Positions 34,251 through 42,687 of a stretch of DNA of 64,000 bases are shown here, one piece after another. The stretch is from an uncultured Methanomassiliicoccales archaeon. Lineage in GTDB: Archaea > Thermoplasmatota > Thermoplasmata > Methanomassiliicoccales > Methanomethylophilaceae. The stretch spans positions 162,980 to 226,979 of the forward strand of contig CAUFXM010000003.1 in NCBI GenBank assembly GCA_959597175.1, read 5' to 3'. The notes under the pieces were generated by a model. It was not told the origin of the DNA. It was given only the letters and a program-made list of their open reading frames with translations, and searched no databases. How positions within the stretch are numbered: the stretch's first letter is position 1; each line of letters begins with the position of its first letter. Made by a program: the position numbers and the translations under genes.

Positions 34251-34565
34251 TCATCCGAACAGAGCGGAGAGACCGGCAGCGGCCTCCTCCTCACTGACAG
34301 CTTCCTCCTCGGGCTCCTCGGCGGCTGCGGCAGGGGCGTCTGCGGCAGCGGCTGCGGCGGGGGCTGCGACGGCGGCGGCAGGCGCGGCGACAGCGGCGCT
34401 TGCGATGGCCTCCTTGATGTCAACTCCCTCGAGAGAAGCGACCAGTGCTTTGATCTTGGCTGCGTCAGCCTCGACTCCGGCGGCGGTCAGGATGGCGTTG
34501 ATAGCCTCCTCGGTGATGTCCTTGCCGGCAGAGTAGAGCACCATAGCGCTGTAGATATACTCCAT
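34251..34565 (-). CDS. rpl12: Ribosomal protein P1 (archaeal L12)
   Basis: A 104-residue stalk protein. The N-terminal dimerisation helices start MEYIYSAMVLYSAGKDI; a long Ala-rich hinge follows, then the acidic tail EEEAAAGLSALFG that recruits elongation factors. The same terminal peptide ends L10, as expected for stalk proteins. It is the last of the L1-L10-P1 operon, 19 nt after L10. Confidence 0.93.
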   Translation of the reverse strand: MEYIYSAMVLYSAGKDITEEAINAILTAAGVEADAAKIKALVASLEGVDIKEAIASAAVAAPAAAVAAPAAAAAADAPAAAAEEPEEEAVSEEEAAAGLSALFG

Positions 34566-34584
34566 CTAAATCAACTCCTTTAAT

Positions 34585-35592
34585 TTAGCCGAATAATGCA
34601 CTGAGGCCAGCGGCTGCTTCTTCCTCGCTGACCTCCTCTTCTTCCTCTTCGACGGTCTCCTGAGCAGGGGCGGCTGCCTCGACGGGGGCTGCAACTGTGG
34701 CTGCAGCGGCGGCGGAGCTGAGCCTCGCCGCGATCTCGTCGCTGGTGTATCCGCTTGCGGAGGCGAGGGCGAGCATCTGGGCGTCAGCCTTCGCCAGGAG
34801 CCTGTCGATGTTCTCCTTGGTCGGTATCGCGGCCTCAATGGAGAGTCCCATGGACTCCCTGAACGCCTTGGCGATGAGCGGGACGATCGTCTCCTTCGTG
34901 GGGAACGCGATCGACACACCGAGTGCCAGTGCGTTGTGCGCGGCCGTAGCGAACATTGTGGAATAGTAGTCCTCCGGGATGTCCAGGACTTCCCTGCTGT
35001 AGATCACCCCATCCTCGTAGGCGGACCTGAGGTCCATTCCCACGACCATGGGCAGAATCTCCAGCTTGGGCAGCATCGCCGCGACGGGTCCGGGGATGGG
35101 CTCCCCCTCCTTCACGAGCGTGGTATCCTTCTTGACGACTATCTTCCCCGCCTCAATGGCTGCGGGGAGCCCTATCTTCTGAAGTTCACCGATGATCGGG
35201 CCGGGTCCGAACGGGGTCGGTCCCTTGGGTACAACGATGTCGAAAGGCGCGATCTGGCCCTCCTTGGCGGGGGCGGGGGTCATCGTGGCCTCAAGCTTCT
35301 TGAAGAGCTTGAAGGGGTCGATGTCCGTGGTGACGATCGCACACTGTCCGTGAATCGCGTCTTTGAGTCCGATAATCTCGGGCTTGTCCTTCGCCGCCTC
35401 CTCGATGGCCAGGAGCATGAGGTTGTTCTTGGTCATCTTCAGTTTGGCGTGGGCCCTGAGTCCGGCTCTCATAGACTGGACCTGCTGACCGGGGATACCC
35501 TCCATGTCGACGATAGCGACGACGGGGTACTCGCGCATGTCCTGTACCAGCTCGCTCACCATGTCCTTCTTCCAAGCTGCGACGTGTGCCAT
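34585..35592 (-). CDS. rpl10: Ribosomal protein L10 (P0)
   Basis: A 335-residue stalk base. The rRNA-binding N-terminal domain contains VVAIVDMEGIPGQQVQSMR and KMTKNNLML; the C-terminal part has spine helices that bind P1 dimers, an Ala-rich hinge and the tail EEEAAAGLSALFG. It has the longer archaeal/eukaryotic form compared with bacterial L10. ATG at 35592, 12 nt after L1. Confidence 0.95.
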   Translation of the reverse strand: MAHVAAWKKDMVSELVQDMREYPVVAIVDMEGIPGQQVQSMRAGLRAHAKLKMTKNNLMLLAIEEAAKDKPEIIGLKDAIHGQCAIVTTDIDPFKLFKKLEATMTPAPAKEGQIAPFDIVVPKGPTPFGPGPIIGELQKIGLPAAIEAGKIVVKKDTTLVKEGEPIPGPVAAMLPKLEILPMVVGMDLRSAYEDGVIYSREVLDIPEDYYSTMFATAAHNALALGVSIAFPTKETIVPLIAKAFRESMGLSIEAAIPTKENIDRLLAKADAQMLALASASGYTSDEIAARLSSAAAAATVAAPVEAAAPAQETVEEEEEEVSEEEAAAGLSALFG

Positions 35593-35604
35593 CTCATAAC
35601 CTCC

Positions 35605-36243
35605 TTACAGCACCCTCTCCGAGGGACCCATGGTGGTCTTGACGTACGCGGAGGCGATGTTGTGCCTCCCCTTCTCCAGGTGGGACTCCACACGCTTCAG
35701 GATCAGCTCGACGTTGTCGGCGATCTCCTCGGCGCTCATGTCCACGGTCCCGACGGGAGCGTGGAAGGTCTTCCTGTCTTTCGTCCTGATGGTCACAGAC
35801 TTGCGGAGGCTGTCGATCATCGCCGACGGATCTGCTCCGGGGGCGATGGGCTTCGGCATCTTTCCGCGGGGACCGAGAACGGTACCGAGCCTCTTACCGA
35901 CGACGGCCATCAGAGGCGCCTCGGCAATGAAGTAGTCGGTGTTGTTCGCGATCTTCTTCGCCTGTTTCTTGTCGTCCGCGATCGCTCCGAGCTCCTCGGG
36001 CGTGATCACGGTATCGGCTACGTCCTTGGCTTTAAGGGCTAGTTCGCCACCACCAATCACGCAGACCTTGACTGCCTTCCCGCGTCCGTTCGGGAGGATG
36101 ATGTCCTCGGTGATACGGTTCTTCGGGATGGTCAGATCGACGTCCTTGAGATTGATGGCCAACTCAACCGTCTCAGTAAAATTGCGCTTCTTCGCACTCT
36201 CGAGTGCCTTCTGCACAGCCATTACGGTTGGTTTTTCTGCCAA
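35605..36243 (-). CDS. rpl1: Ribosomal protein L1
   Basis: A 212-residue L1-stalk protein. KKRNFTETVELAINLKDVD and GKRLGTVLGPRGKMPKP are the rRNA-binding blocks. The start is a TTG at 36243 with GGAGG seven nt upstream, better placed than the ATG at 36222. In methanogens L1 represses its own operon by binding its mRNA; I did not identify that site here. First gene of the L1-L10-P1 operon, with a TATA box at 36314. Confidence 0.95.
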   Translation of the reverse strand: MAEKPTVMAVQKALESAKKRNFTETVELAINLKDVDLTIPKNRITEDIILPNGRGKAVKVCVIGGGELALKAKDVADTVITPEELGAIADDKKQAKKIANNTDYFIAEAPLMAVVGKRLGTVLGPRGKMPKPIAPGADPSAMIDSLRKSVTIRTKDRKTFHAPVGTVDMSAEEIADNVELILKRVESHLEKGRHNIASAYVKTTMGPSERVL

Positions 36244-36313
36244 TACAATTCCTCCTCGTAGTGCATGCGAGCCTTGCGACTCTCCTACAAGTGATTGTGG
36301 CTAATAAAGAGGT

Positions 36314-36323
36314 CATATTTAAA
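36314..36323 (-). promoter_or_regulatory. TATA box of the L1-L10-P1 operon
   Basis: The minus strand reads TTTAAATATG. Transcription would start near 36290, giving a leader of about 45 nt before the TTG start, long enough for L1 autoregulation. Confidence 0.55.
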
Positions 36324-36330
36324 GGTGACA

Positions 36331-36590
36331 CATACCTGAATATATAGACGGCCCATCCCTGTCAAGATTCCGACCTCGGTCGCTACGTTGCAGAGGTACG
36401 CGGACGGATCTGTCTCGGACCGTGTTCTCCTCGGCCTCGATGAGCGTATTGCCCGCGAATGACATGCCATCGTGATGACGCGGCCCTCGACTTTTGGACG
36501 AAGACCCGGAGGATTCTGACAATCGGCAGATTGGGATGCAGTGCGTATCCAACGGCTTGCCGGAAGAATCGTGTTGGAAAACAAGTGATT
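36331..36590. other. Intergenic region with no supported gene
   Basis: Between the L1 promoter and the L11 terminator. Short open frames exist on both strands, but none has a ribosome site, TATA box or recognisable family. I see no tRNA-like cloverleaf. Confidence 0.5.
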
Positions 36591-36612
36591 GGGGAGGGGT
36601 CTCCCCCTCCCC
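36591..36612 (-). terminator. G-rich hairpin terminator of the SecE-Spt5-L11 operon
   Basis: GGGGAGGGG pairs with CCCCTCCCC around a four-base loop, 19 nt past the L11 stop. A nearly identical hairpin follows hsp20 at 55146. Confidence 0.65.
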
Positions 36613-36630
36613 GTCTTTTGAAGTTTGAAA

Positions 36631-37101
36631 TCAGAACTGGTCGTCGTAGACGCCGGCCTTGACATCCTTGGTGAAGACGCGGGGGTCCTTGCCGTCGATG
36701 GTGACTCCGACGGAGACGCAGTTGCCTGCGACCTCGAGGACCTTGGCCTTCATGTCGGCACCCAGGAGATCGTCCTGCTTCATGGTGGCGATCTTCTTGG
36801 CCTGGTCCAGGCTCAGGTTCCCGACCTTCTCGGTCTTGGAGTTGTGGGCACCGGACTCGACTCCGAGCTCCCCTTTGATGAGAGCGGACATCGGAGGTGT
36901 ACCGACCTTGATGTCGAAGGTCTTGTCATCGTTGATGAGGACCTTGACGGGGACCTTCATTCCCTCGAAAGCTTTCGTCTTCTCGTTGATCTTGGCGATA
37001 ACCTGGCCGATGTTCACGCCTTTGGGGCCCAGGGCGGGACCCAGGGGCGGACCTGCGGAGGCCCTGCCTCCATCAACCAATGCCTCAACAGTATCTACCA
37101 T
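36631..37101 (-). CDS. rpl11: Ribosomal protein L11
   Basis: A 156-residue protein of the GTPase-associated centre. The N-terminal block GGRASAGPPLGPALGPKGVN and the C-terminal RNA-binding domain ending in the archaeal extension are complete. It lies three bases after Spt5 and is followed by a strong hairpin. The SecE-Spt5-L11 order is common in archaea. Confidence 0.95.
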   Translation of the reverse strand: MVDTVEALVDGGRASAGPPLGPALGPKGVNIGQVIAKINEKTKAFEGMKVPVKVLINDDKTFDIKVGTPPMSALIKGELGVESGAHNSKTEKVGNLSLDQAKKIATMKQDDLLGADMKAKVLEVAGNCVSVGVTIDGKDPRVFTKDVKAGVYDDQF

Positions 37102-37104
37102 TGT

Positions 37105-37938
37105 TCATCTCTCCTTTTCGATGACCCTCACGCTGTCTCCTTTGACAGTGACGGGTATGGGGACCATGGCCTCGATGAGCTCGACAGTGATCTCCTCCTT
37201 GGCCTGGTCGATCTGCTGGACCCTTGCTTTCTCGCCCTTGAAGGGCCCGTTGACGAGTTCGACGATGTCTCCCTCGACGATCCCCACAACTGCGGACATC
37301 GGGATGAGGTAGGGTCCGATCTCCTCGATGTCTGTCTCCCCGTCGATGAATGAGCGCGCCTTCTTGATGTCGCGCGTCTTCTCGCGGAGACGGTCCGTGT
37401 TCATGCCCTCGACGAACACGTATCCCCTGAGTCCGCCGGGACTCAGAACCGCATATATGTCCTTGGGCTTGTCAGAGCTCGACTGAAGCTCGGCGACCGC
37501 CTTCAGGTAGAGGGTGTCGGCGACGCTCCTCTCCTGGTCGATCTGCGTCTTGAGGACCATAATGGACTGTGATGCTATTGCCTTGAAGCTCAGGGAGTCT
37601 GTACCGGCCCCGTCGTCCGCGATGACCTCGGTGACGACGCTGTCCTCGTACCTGGCACCCTTGGGGCAGATGACCTCCAGGACGAACTCCTTGGGACTCC
37701 TCCCCGGAAGGTCCACCTCCACCTCGGTCTTGCTGCGGTAGTTGCTCCAAAGCTCGCCGCCGGTGGAATCGTAGAGCGTGACGTTCCACTCCGGGGCGTT
37801 CTCCGTGTCCGGCCCCGTGGTGATGGAGAACGAGATCTTCACCGCGGAAGCGTCAGCGGACACGCTGAAGGGCCATTCGACCTTACCGCCGGCATGGACC
37901 TTCTTGATGCCGTTCTCGCCGGAAACGCTGGGACTCAT
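37105..37938 (-). CDS. spt5: Transcription elongation factor Spt5 with N-terminal beta-rich extension
   Basis: A 277-residue protein. The C-terminal half is a normal archaeal Spt5: an NGN domain (VLKTQIDQERSVAD, GGLRGYVFVEG) and a KOW domain (GDIVELVNGPFKGEKARV). About 120 residues precede it, predicted to be beta strands (WNVTLYDSTGGELW, EFVLEVICPKGARY), absent from the usual 145-155-residue factor. GAGGGTG sits before the ATG at 37938, supporting that start, so the extension is translated. Its role is unknown. Confidence 0.9.
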   Translation of the reverse strand: MSPSVSGENGIKKVHAGGKVEWPFSVSADASAVKISFSITTGPDTENAPEWNVTLYDSTGGELWSNYRSKTEVEVDLPGRSPKEFVLEVICPKGARYEDSVVTEVIADDGAGTDSLSFKAIASQSIMVLKTQIDQERSVADTLYLKAVAELQSSSDKPKDIYAVLSPGGLRGYVFVEGMNTDRLREKTRDIKKARSFIDGETDIEEIGPYLIPMSAVVGIVEGDIVELVNGPFKGEKARVQQIDQAKEEITVELIEAMVPIPVTVKGDSVRVIEKER

Positions 37939-37949
37939 CCGATTCACCC

Positions 37950-38189
37950 TCAGAAATAGTTCGGGAGAACCGACATGATCCACCAGATGGCGAACCCGAC
38001 TGCTCCGATGATGACGATCCCAATCCCAGTGATCCAGAGGGTCCTCTTGTACTCCTCCCTGCTGGGGGTGCGGGCCATCTTCAGGATCCTGCCGTACTTC
38101 CCTTTGCCGAAACCACGGGCCTTGGACTCGAACTCGTCCTGGAGTTCGTACGCCATCGACTCTTCTTCCGCCATCTTATCGTTCTCCAT
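37950..38189 (-). CDS. secE: Protein translocase subunit SecE (Sec61 gamma)
   Basis: A 79-residue protein with a polar amphipathic N-terminal part, the conserved ARTPSREEYKRT linker and a single C-terminal membrane helix (GIGIVIIGAVGFAIWWIM). It clamps the SecY channel. It is the first gene of the operon with spt5 and rpl11; a TATA-like ATTATAAAG at 38263-38271 lies upstream. Confidence 0.9.
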   Translation of the reverse strand: MENDKMAEEESMAYELQDEFESKARGFGKGKYGRILKMARTPSREEYKRTLWITGIGIVIIGAVGFAIWWIMSVLPNYF

Positions 38190-38389
38190 CCGCGGAGCGG
38201 ACCAGTGCCCTCGTTACCACTGATAGTAATAACACAGGGAATGCCCCTTAATCATGTTTCCATTATAAAGCTTTCTGAGCTCTGACGCCTTGGCCGTCCG
38301 CATGGGGACACACCGACCGACCGACATAATTGGATGTATATTCCATTCACATACCGGACATTCCCATGGATCTGGGTCGTGATTACGAG

Positions 38390-38412
38390 CATGCGGGATG
38401 TGTTCCCGCATG
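38390..38412. other. Perfect 9-bp hairpin in a divergent intergenic region
   Basis: CATGCGGGA pairs with TCCCGCATG around TGTGT. It lies between two plus-strand TATA-like sites (GTATATT near 38336 and TTTTATAT near 38458), so it could end a short RNA or sit in a leader. Nothing else is evident in 38190-38511. Confidence 0.45.
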
Positions 38413-38511
38413 TGCCTGGAATATTGATTATGGCTGGAACGGGGCCAACCAACTGATTTTATATGAGATTAGGGTACGCCTTCAACATAGGACCTTAAGG
38501 GGGTTATTTGT

Positions 38512-38676
38512 ATGGAAGAAGTGCTTTGCAATGTGGAACTCGTCAAGGAGAACAACGACTTCGTCATCAAGATCCAGAGCGACCTGGGCGGAGTGAGGGA
38601 GTACAGGTCCACCAGCTTCGAGGAGGTCCTCGAGCAGCTCATGCAGGATCTCCAGGAAGAGTTCGAGACACTCTGA
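38512..38676 (+). CDS. Small acidic protein of unknown function, upstream of UPF0147
   Basis: A 54-residue protein with a predicted beta hairpin (MEEVLCNVELVKENNDF, VIKIQSDLGG) followed by an acidic helix ending in QEEFETL. A TATA-like TTTTATATGAG lies about 50 nt upstream and AGGGGG near the start. It is 13 nt from the UPF0147 gene, so the two form an operon. I do not recognise the family. Coding is supported by codon use and spacing. Confidence 0.65.
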   Translation: MEEVLCNVELVKENNDFVIKIQSDLGGVREYRSTSFEEVLEQLMQDLQEEFETL

Positions 38677-38689
38677 GGAAGTGATTCAC

Positions 38690-38950
38690 ATGGCACCCGA
38701 CAAAATAAAGCAGATCACGGATGTCCTCGACATGCTCGCCGAGGACACATCCATCCCCAGGAACATCAGGAAGGGGGCCACGGACGCCAAGGCCAGGCTC
38801 CTCGACACCAAGGAGGCCATGGATGTGCGCGCCACCGGGGCAATCGTCATCCTGGACGACCTGGCTAACGACCCGAACATCCCTCTGCACGGCAGGACCA
38901 TCATCTGGAACGTCATCAGCCAGCTCGAGGTCATCAGCCAGCAGAACTGA
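38690..38950 (+). CDS. UPF0147 family protein
   Basis: An 86-residue helical protein matching the archaeal UPF0147 family: DVLDMLAEDTSIPRNIR, then ILDDLANDPNIPLHGRT. Function unknown; it folds as a HEAT-like helical repeat pair. GAGGAAGTG lies before the ATG at 38690; a GTG at 38681 is out of range. It shares an operon with the small acidic protein. Confidence 0.88.
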   Translation: MAPDKIKQITDVLDMLAEDTSIPRNIRKGATDAKARLLDTKEAMDVRATGAIVILDDLANDPNIPLHGRTIIWNVISQLEVISQQN

Positions 38951-38985
38951 GGCGCTTCACTTTTTTCTGATGCGGACGGCGCCGC

Positions 38986-39561
38986 TCAGCGGCGCTGTTC
39001 CGCCACGATGTCCAGGAAGTTCTGGAATATCTCGGGGCCGTGCTCCGTGTTCTCCACCTCGGGGTGGAACTGGACCCCGAAGATCGGCCTGTCGATGCAT
39101 CTGACCGCCTCGTGAGGGCAGGTGTCCGATGACGCCGTGACCTCGAAGCCCTCCGGGATGCTCTTCACCTCGTCGTTGTGCGATGCCCATACCTGGAACT
39201 CGCCGGGAAGGCCCCTGAACAGGTCGTCATGGGACCTGACCTTGAGCGAGACACCGCCGAACTCGGGGGTGGTCCCGGGCCCCAGCTCCCCTCCGAAATG
39301 CTCGCAGAGGAACTGCATCCCGGCGCAGATGCCGAATATCGGGAAGTCCGCCCTGTCCAGATACTCGCCGTTGTTGCCCATGCGGGCGGCGTCGTTGGCC
39401 ACGTTGGGTGCGCCGCCGGACAGTATGAGCCCGTCGACGTCGCTGATCTCCTCGAACGGGGTTGTGTTGGGGATGATCTTGGTCTCCACCTTCAGGTATC
39501 TGAGAACACGCCACTCGCGGTGGGTCCACTGGCCCCCGTTGTCAACGACGTAGACTTTCAT
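38986..39561 (-). CDS. guaAA: GMP synthase glutaminase subunit
   Basis: A 191-residue class I glutamine amidotransferase. The nucleophile is Cys79 in GICAGMQ, and the His-Glu pair is in FHPEVE. It makes ammonia for the separate ATP-pyrophosphatase subunit in the archaeal two-subunit GMP synthase. ATG at 39561, giving normal family length. Two candidate partner subunits are encoded at 41631 and 42688. Confidence 0.92.
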   Translation of the reverse strand: MKVYVVDNGGQWTHREWRVLRYLKVETKIIPNTTPFEEISDVDGLILSGGAPNVANDAARMGNNGEYLDRADFPIFGICAGMQFLCEHFGGELGPGTTPEFGGVSLKVRSHDDLFRGLPGEFQVWASHNDEVKSIPEGFEVTASSDTCPHEAVRCIDRPIFGVQFHPEVENTEHGPEIFQNFLDIVAEQRR

Positions 39562-39595
39562 CACGCGACCATCCCCCGCGGACAATAAAATGGTT

Positions 39596-39619
39596 GCGGG
39601 GCCGTGTCTCAGGCCCCGC
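39596..39619 (-). terminator. Hairpin terminator after aldehyde dehydrogenase
   Basis: GCGGGGCC pairs with GGCCCCGC around an eight-base loop, 7 nt past the dehydrogenase stop; the minus strand continues with AACCATTTTATTG. Confidence 0.6.
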
Positions 39620-39626
39620 CGGCGAC

Positions 39627-41108
39627 TCACTCGGGATAGAATCCGGAGGGGGTCTCCTTCAGGTCTATGACTATGTTCTTCTGCTGGGTGTATGCGGACA
39701 TGATGACCTTGTGGGTCTCGCGTCCGATTCCGGACTGCTTGTATCCGCCGAATGGCATGCCGGCGGGCAGCTGGTTGTAGCAGTTCACCCACATGCGGCC
39801 GGTCTCGACGCCGCGGGCCACGCGGATGGCCCTGTTGATGTCCCTGGTCCAGACGGCCCCTCCCAGCCCGTACACCGAGTCGTTGGCCATCGCGATGACC
39901 TCCTCCTCGGAGTGGAACTTGATGACGACGGCGACCGGCCCGAAGATCTCCTCCTGGGCGACGCGCATGTCGTTGGTCACGTCGACCAGCAGGGTGGGCT
40001 CGTAGAACACTCCCTTGTCGCATCCCCCGTCGGTCTTCCTCTTGCCTCCGCAGGCGATCTTCGCGCCCTCCTGGACACCGATGTCCACGTAGCTCTGGAC
40101 GATCTTGAGCTGGTGCTCGTTGACCAGCGCGCCCATCTGGGTGGAGGGGTCCATCGGATCGCCGACCTTGACCTTGTTGAACGCCTTGACGGCGGCCTCG
40201 ACGAACTTGTCGTAGATGGTGTCCTGGACGAACACGCGGGATCCCGCGCAGCAGACCTGGCCCTGGTTGAACAGGATGCCCAGCTGCAGGCCGTCGATGG
40301 CCTTGTCCCACTGGCAGTCCTCGAAGTAGATGTTCGCGCTCTTCCCGCCCAGCTCCAGGGTGGCGGGGATGAGCTTGTCCGCGGCGGCCCTGCTGACGCT
40401 GAGTCCGACCTCAGTGGAACCGGTGAACGCCAGCTTGCGGAATCCGGGATGGTCCAGCATGTACTGCCCGGACTTGGAGCCCTTTCCTGAGATGATGTTG
40501 ACGACTCCGGGCGGAAGCAGGTCCCCGATCACCTTCATGAGCTCGAACGCGCTGAGAGGCGTGGTCGAGGAGCTCTTGAGGACGATGCAGTCCCCTGCCG
40601 CCAGTGCCGGTGCCAGTTTCCATGCCACCATCAGGAAAGGGAAGTTCCACGGGACGATCATGCCGACCACCCCTATGGGCTCGCGGAGGACCATGCTCAG
40701 CAGGTCACCGTCCAGCACCGTGGCGCTGCCCTCCTCCGAGCGGATGACCCCCGCGAAGTAGCGGAAGTGGTCCACTGCCAGAGGCACGTCCAGCGCGGTG
40801 GTCTCGCGGATGGGCTTGCCGTTGTCCATGGACTCCACCGCCGCCAGATGGGCGGCATTGGCCTCTATAGCATCGGCGATGTCCAGCAGTATCTTCGACC
40901 TCACCGACGGCTCGACCGCCTTCCATGCCGGGAATGCGTCCCATGCGGCACGGACCGCCTTGTCCACGTCGTCGCTCGTTGCTTCCGCGCAGTCGGCGAG
41001 ATGACTCCCGTCTGCCGGATTGTACACGGGGAATGTGCCGCCATCCGAGGCGGGCACCCATTTTCCGTTGATGTAAAGACCGTACTCTTTCTCCAATTCC
41101 ACAGACAT
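39627..41108 (-). CDS. NAD(P)-dependent aldehyde dehydrogenase
   Basis: A 493-residue ALDH-superfamily enzyme. The catalytic cysteine is in GQVCCAG, the general base glutamate in TLELGGKS, and the cofactor region VPWNFPFLMVAWK is intact. It oxidises an aldehyde to the acid; the closest-looking types are broad-range or betaine/phenylacetaldehyde dehydrogenases. No operon partners. It is unusual beside information-processing genes and could have come by transfer from bacteria. Confidence 0.88.
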   Translation of the reverse strand: MSVELEKEYGLYINGKWVPASDGGTFPVYNPADGSHLADCAEATSDDVDKAVRAAWDAFPAWKAVEPSVRSKILLDIADAIEANAAHLAAVESMDNGKPIRETTALDVPLAVDHFRYFAGVIRSEEGSATVLDGDLLSMVLREPIGVVGMIVPWNFPFLMVAWKLAPALAAGDCIVLKSSSTTPLSAFELMKVIGDLLPPGVVNIISGKGSKSGQYMLDHPGFRKLAFTGSTEVGLSVSRAAADKLIPATLELGGKSANIYFEDCQWDKAIDGLQLGILFNQGQVCCAGSRVFVQDTIYDKFVEAAVKAFNKVKVGDPMDPSTQMGALVNEHQLKIVQSYVDIGVQEGAKIACGGKRKTDGGCDKGVFYEPTLLVDVTNDMRVAQEEIFGPVAVVIKFHSEEEVIAMANDSVYGLGGAVWTRDINRAIRVARGVETGRMWVNCYNQLPAGMPFGGYKQSGIGRETHKVIMSAYTQQKNIVIDLKETPSGFYPE

Positions 41109-41211
41109 GAAAAACAGCCTCGGGAACGAATCGAGGTGCTAAGTATATAAGAGCTAGGAGCGCCGAAATCCGCCCGCCACCCGTATTAAACCCGACACCC
41201 ATTCTCATGGC

Positions 41212-41589
41212 ATGATAGACTTCGAGAACAAGGAGTATCTGAAACTGAAGGAGACGGACAACGACGACTACCAGGACCTCATCGGCGGGATAATGGTGGA
41301 CGGCGAGAGGATAATCCACACCTACAAGAGCGTCCGCGACGGCTTGGTGTTCACGAACAGACGCCTGATAGCCATCAACATCCAGGGGATCACCGGCAAG
41401 AAGAAGTCCATAACCATCCTCCCATACGATAGAATCCAGGCGTTCTCCGTCGAGACCGCCGGGGTGATAGACCTTGATAGCGAACTCTACCTCTGGTTCA
41501 GCGGCATGGGCCAGATCAAGTTCGAGTTCACGTCGAGGACGGACGTGTCCGCCATCTGCCGTTGCATCAGCCAGTGCATAATGGACTGA
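41212..41589 (+). CDS. PH-domain-like protein
   Basis: A 125-residue protein resembling bacterial PH domains (bPH type): GIMVDGERIIHTYKSVRD, LVFTNRRLIAIN, ITILPYDRIQAFSVE. No membrane helix. The role is unknown. A TATA-like TATTAAAC about 30 nt upstream suggests an almost leaderless ATG. A strong bidirectional hairpin follows. Confidence 0.8.
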   Translation: MIDFENKEYLKLKETDNDDYQDLIGGIMVDGERIIHTYKSVRDGLVFTNRRLIAINIQGITGKKKSITILPYDRIQAFSVETAGVIDLDSELYLWFSGMGQIKFEFTSRTDVSAICRCISQCIMD

Positions 41590-41600
41590 CCCGGGAGGTC

Positions 41601-41618
41601 GCCGGGGGAACCCCCGGC
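41601..41618. terminator. Bidirectional hairpin terminator
   Basis: GCCGGGGG pairs with CCCCCGGC around AA, between the convergent PH-domain and guaAB genes; the plus strand continues TTTGTT. Confidence 0.6.
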
Positions 41619-41630
41619 TTTGTTCCGGGG

Positions 41631-42614
41631 TCACTCCCACTCGATTGTTCCCGGGGGCTTGGCGGTGAGATCGTAGACCACGCGGTTGATGCCCGGCACC
41701 TCCGCGGTTATGCGGGCGGCGATGCGCTTCAGCAGAGGGTACGGGATCTCCTCGACCTCGGCGGTCATGGCATCCTTGGTGTTGACCGCGCGGATGATCA
41801 CCGGGCGCTCGAACGTGCGCCTCCCGTCGCGGACACCGACGGACCTGAAATCCGGGACCACCGTGAAGTACTGCCAGACCTTGCCCTCCAGCCCGTTGGC
41901 GGAGAACTCCTCGCGAAGGATGGCGTCGGACTCCCTCACCATCTCGAGCCTGTCCCTGGTTATGGCCCCGAGACAGCGGACGCCCAGCCCCGGTCCCGGG
42001 AACGGCTGGCGGTAGACCATCGAGTCGGGCAGCCCAAGCTCCTTCCCGACGACGCGGACCTCGTCCTTGAACAGGAACTTGACCGGCTCCACCAGCTCGA
42101 ACGAGAGGTCCTCCGGAAGGCCGCCGACGTTGTGGTGGGCCTTCACGGTGCCGCTCTCCAGGATGTCGGGGTATATCGTCCCCTGGGCGAGGAACCTGAC
42201 GCCGTCCTGCTTCCTGGCCTCCTCCTCGAAGACGCGGATGAACTCCGCCCCGATGATCTTCCTCTTCTGCTCCGGCTCGGAGACTCCCGCGAGCTTGTCG
42301 AGGAAGCGGTCGACCGCATCGACGTACACGAGGTTGGCGTCCATCTGGTTGCGGAACACCTCCACCACCTGCTCCGGCTCCCCCTTCCTGAGAAGGCCGT
42401 GGTTGACGTGCACGCACACGAGCCTCTTCCCTATGGCGCGGATGAGCAGGGCAGCCACCACGGAGGAGTCCACCCCTCCGCTTAGGGCCAGCAGGACCTT
42501 CCCGTCCCCCACCTGGTCCCTGATCTCCACCACCTTCTCATCGATGAAGGCCCTGGCCAGCTCGGGGCTGTCGATCCTCTGCATGTCTTCCGGGCGTTTG
42601 TTGCCGTCGTTCAT
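41631..42614 (-). CDS. GMP synthase ATP-pyrophosphatase subunit, paralogue 1
   Basis: A 327-residue protein. The P-loop is LALSGGVDSSV, with HHNVGGLP, RQPFPGPGLGVR and the C-terminal GTIEWE. Its C-terminal block (WQYFTVVPDFRSVGV, IRAVNTKDAMTAEVEEIPYPLL) differs from the archaeal GuaAB pattern and looks more like a bacterial GuaA tail, suggesting transfer. All catalytic motifs are kept. It lies downstream of the archaeal-type paralogue, separated by a hairpin terminator. Confidence 0.85.
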   Translation of the reverse strand: MNDGNKRPEDMQRIDSPELARAFIDEKVVEIRDQVGDGKVLLALSGGVDSSVVAALLIRAIGKRLVCVHVNHGLLRKGEPEQVVEVFRNQMDANLVYVDAVDRFLDKLAGVSEPEQKRKIIGAEFIRVFEEEARKQDGVRFLAQGTIYPDILESGTVKAHHNVGGLPEDLSFELVEPVKFLFKDEVRVVGKELGLPDSMVYRQPFPGPGLGVRCLGAITRDRLEMVRESDAILREEFSANGLEGKVWQYFTVVPDFRSVGVRDGRRTFERPVIIRAVNTKDAMTAEVEEIPYPLLKRIAARITAEVPGINRVVYDLTAKPPGTIEWE

Positions 42615-42648
42615 GAGAGGTCGTACGGATTGGTTATGTAAAAGGAAG

Positions 42649-42668
42649 GGGTCGGCGGAAGCCGACCC
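42649..42668 (-). terminator. Hairpin terminator after guaAB
   Basis: GGGTCGGC pairs with GCCGACCC around GGAA, 19 nt past the guaAB stop on the minus strand. Confidence 0.6.
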
Positions 42669-42687
42669 GTTGGGGTTTGACCGGGCC

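Noticed and set aside
36285..36665. Open frames on both strands between the L1 and L11 operons
   Set aside because: No ribosome site, no family resemblance, and they overlap a promoter and a terminator.
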